A stretch of 64,000 nt of DNA. It comes from Mallotus nudiflorus. Lineage: Eukaryota; Streptophyta; Magnoliopsida; Malpighiales; Euphorbiaceae. Location: the NCBI GenBank assembly GCA_947683625.1, contig CANTUR010000126.1, positions 1,178,001 through 1,242,000 of the forward strand. The letters are read 5' to 3'. The position numbers and the translations under genes are program-made. The notes under the pieces were generated by a model, which saw only the letters and a program-made list of their open reading frames with translations, made no database searches and was not told where the DNA came from. This document shows, in pieces, positions 61,771-64,000 of this stretch. Each line of letters starts with the position of its first letter. The first letter of the stretch is position 1.

Positions 61771-62910
61771 AATGTTCCCCTTCTTTAATATTTCGCATTT
61801 AAAACGTTGCATTGTTTTAAGTTGCTATCCTTTATAGTTTCCTTACTAATATTTCCCTGTTTTGTGCTGGTATTAAATGTATTTATGATTAACACTTTTA
61901 GAGCTTTGTTCTTCTATGTTTTAATTTCCTCTACTATGTATTTGCTTCAAATAGATCAATCTTTGGTGATCTTTTTGGAATGGCAATATGTCTTTGCCAT
62001 TTTAAATAAATATATGTTGTTATTTATGTTGCTTCTTAAATAAATTAATAAAAAGAGAACAGCTTTATAGCAACATGTTATTTGGCTATTCTTACTATTG
62101 GATATAAAAAAATATCATTTAAAATGATTTGTTCTCCATTTAATTCTGTTTTGTTGCTTGCAAAATAGAATTGTTTCTGTTTTTTGAATGACTTCAAAAA
62201 TTATGGGCCAAACATCTGAGCTGTTTTTAATAAATAGTGTCAGATCGGTTTCCATATCTTCTCCTACTATCATATTTTCCTTTAAATAGTGTCATATTTT
62301 CCTTTTATCTTCTCCTACTTGCCTTGGCTTTTAATATAATTTTTTCTTCTAAATTTTGCAACTGTTATTTGTATGCTAGAATTTGGAGTAATATTTCTTC
62401 TTCTTTTCTCATCTAGACGTAATAGAAGGGATAAAAATAAGATTTTCTATCTCTTTTTAAAAAAGTGGTATGTTTTGATACTTAATCGTTATTTGTTTCC
62501 AAAAGGGGAAAAAAAGGAACTGTAAAGCAATGAAAAAAGCCCATTTGTACTGTTTGGTGATTTGGGCTGACATTTTCCATTTATTATTTTTATGTTATTT
62601 AAAGATAGTTTCATATTTGCTGCTTTCTGTTATACTATTTAATTCGGCTCCCTTTACAATTTAATATGTTTATTTCGATATTGCTGTTGTTTGCTCCTGT
62701 CTTTGTTTAACCTAATGTGAAGCTCTAAAGTTATATGATATGATTAGCTGAAATTTTTGTTTCTATTTTTTTCACAATAGGAAATGGCTGTAATTAACAT
62801 TCCTATCTCACCCATTCTCGAATCAATAACTTGGACTTCCTTTAGCCACTTATGATGAGCAACGTAATGAAGGGTCGATATTAAAGGTATTATATAAGTG
62901 AATAATTAAT
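61771..62910. other. Intergenic or intronic sequence, no confirmed gene
   Basis: T-rich sequence resembling intron or 5' leader DNA. One exon-like block (about 62782-62886, after TTTCACAATAG and before GTATTA) reads MAVINIPISPILESITW... for 24 codons to a stop; unrecognised. A hydrophobic open frame (61807-62043) has no family support. Confidence 0.35.
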
Positions 62911-63053
62911 TGTGCTTTGTATTATTCAGTAGAGGTAACGTTACATACATACATGCAGTATGAAGGAGTATGGATGAGTACAAGATATATACTTGCGTAA
63001 AAATGAAACACTACTAGACATACAAGAGTATGGGACGTGGTTATCCCTTATCA
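62911..63053 (-). repeat. Probable 3' LTR of minus-strand Copia element
   Basis: On the minus strand TGATAAGGGATAAC starts right after the purine tract CAGGAGGA and the Pol stop. A plausible CA end is ...TACAAAGCACA at 62911, giving 143 bp. The 3' boundary is a guess because the other LTR is outside the window. Confidence 0.4.
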
Positions 63054-64000
63054 TCCTCCTGCAAATTGTATGGGAGTAGAGCAAACAAACAATTTGGAAG
63101 GGAGTAGGCGAAAGACGGTTTTTGAAGTTGGCTTGGTCAGGACGTCAACCAATTGATCTCTGGTGGACAAATAATGAACCAACAATTGCTTGTTCATGAC
63201 CCGTTCTCATACAAAATGGAAATCGATTTCTAGATGTTTGGATCAAGAGTGGAAAATGGGAGAAGAAGTGAGGTATGTGGAGCTAACATTATCACACCAA
63301 AGGACTGGCGTAGCAGTGGTGGCGATGTGCAATTCTTTTATGAGTGATTGAAGCCAATGCAATTCATTAATCAAAGAAACAAGAGCCCTGTACTCTGCTT
63401 CAGTGGAAGAGCATGCCATTGTACGCTGTTTGTGAGAGCTTTATGTGATCAAATTTGTACCAACAAAAATGGCAAAACTAGTAGTTGATTTTCTGTTGTC
63501 AGGGTTGCCACCTAAATCTGCATCGCTATAGATGTTGATATCAAAATGGGGTGATTTCTGAATAAAAAGACCATGACTTTACATAGCTTTAAGATACCGT
63601 AGGATGCGCTTCACTGCAATCCAATGGTCATTGGTTAATGAGTGCATATATTGAGAAGCTTGGTTGACAACGTAGCAAATGTCTGGCTTGGTCATGCACA
63701 AGTATTGCAAGCCATTTACCATACTGTGATAAAGAGTAGGATTATGAAAAGGAACCCCAGTAGAGACGAGTTGACAATTCGAAGAAGATGGAGTTACAAT
63801 TGGATTGGCCTTCAACTAATGGGCTTTATCAAGTAGCTCAAGAATGTATTTTGTTTGGGTAAGAAGAAGGCCATTATTAACCTATGTCACCTCGATTCTA
63901 AGGAAATAATTTAGTTGGCCCAAATCTTTGACTGGAAATTTGGATTTGAGAGTGTAAAGGATGTTAATAAAAAATGCTTGGTCATTGCCAGTTAGAAGAA
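63054..64000 (-). pseudogene. Copia Pol 3' part (RT end and RNase H), minus strand, cut by window edge
   Basis: One continuous minus-strand frame from the right edge. RT end: FPVKDLGQLNYFL, LLLTQTKYILELLDKA, LQYLCMTKPDICYVVNQ, AVKRILRYLK. RNase H: IYSDADLGGNPDNRKST (first active Asp), SSTEAEYRALVSL (second), WCDNVSS (third), KHLEIDFHFV, RDQLVDVLTKP. It ends at the TGA overlapping the LTR start. In-frame stops at LKAM-stop, where IT-stop-SS replaces a Trp, and at two Arg positions (HS-stop-SK, FV-stop-ERV). The element extends beyond 64000. Confidence 0.88.

Noticed and set aside
61807..62043. Hydrophobic 78-codon frame resembling a membrane protein
   Set aside because: T-rich sequence yields Phe/Leu-rich frames by chance; no family pattern and no conserved copy.

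Overview
The window is eukaryotic nuclear DNA from a flowering plant, most likely a eudicot. It is very AT-rich, its genes have GT-AG introns, its gene families are plant ones (TPLATE-complex longin protein, SPX, ATS3, DUF1644), and LTR retrotransposons dominate. I see no prokaryotic, organellar or CRISPR sequence. I cannot name the species.

Layout. 1-8175 is a decayed Ty3/Gypsy chromovirus of the Tekay/Del type (tail of its left LTR, gag-PR-RT-RH-IN-chromodomain, then a ~3.1 kb right LTR). A second ~2.7 kb LTR abuts it directly (8176-10911). 10912-18118 is a LINE remnant (DUF4283/zinc-knuckle ORF1 and poly-A tails) split by a Copia element (11255-16371). The Copia RT is missing and an inverted fragment of the Tekay LTR sits in its place. 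A solo Tekay LTR (18479-21764, TSD TATAT) lies in an AT-rich tandem repeat. 22347-41119 is a direct tandem duplication of a ~9.4 kb unit carrying two genes: a five-exon longin/SNARE-like gene (LOLITA-like) and a three-exon SPX gene. The left copy of each looks intact. In the right copy the LOLITA-like gene has lost its first splice donor and the SPX gene has an in-frame deletion. 41990-43712 is a broken RPC6 (Pol III subunit) gene. 47408-48178 is an intact three-exon ATS3-like gene. The segment downstream of ATS3 recurs at 58440-61770, where a DUF1644 zinc-finger fragment follows it. Between the two lies a second 5'-truncated Tekay-type element with its 3' LTR (51722-57728). The right edge holds the 3' end of a minus-strand Copia element.

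Function. Probably working host genes are LOLITA-like copy 1 (clathrin-mediated endocytosis), SPX copy 1 (phosphate/inositol-pyrophosphate sensing) and ATS3-like (secreted PLAT-type protein). They share no pathway; LOLITA and SPX are linked only by being duplicated together. I found no convincing undescribed multi-gene system. The most interesting signals are: the unequal fate of the duplicated genes, with a near-identical tract suggesting gene conversion; conserved intron-like splice signals plus a hairpin block inside the Tekay LTRs; LTRs joined end to end; and several non-autonomous inverted-repeat elements.
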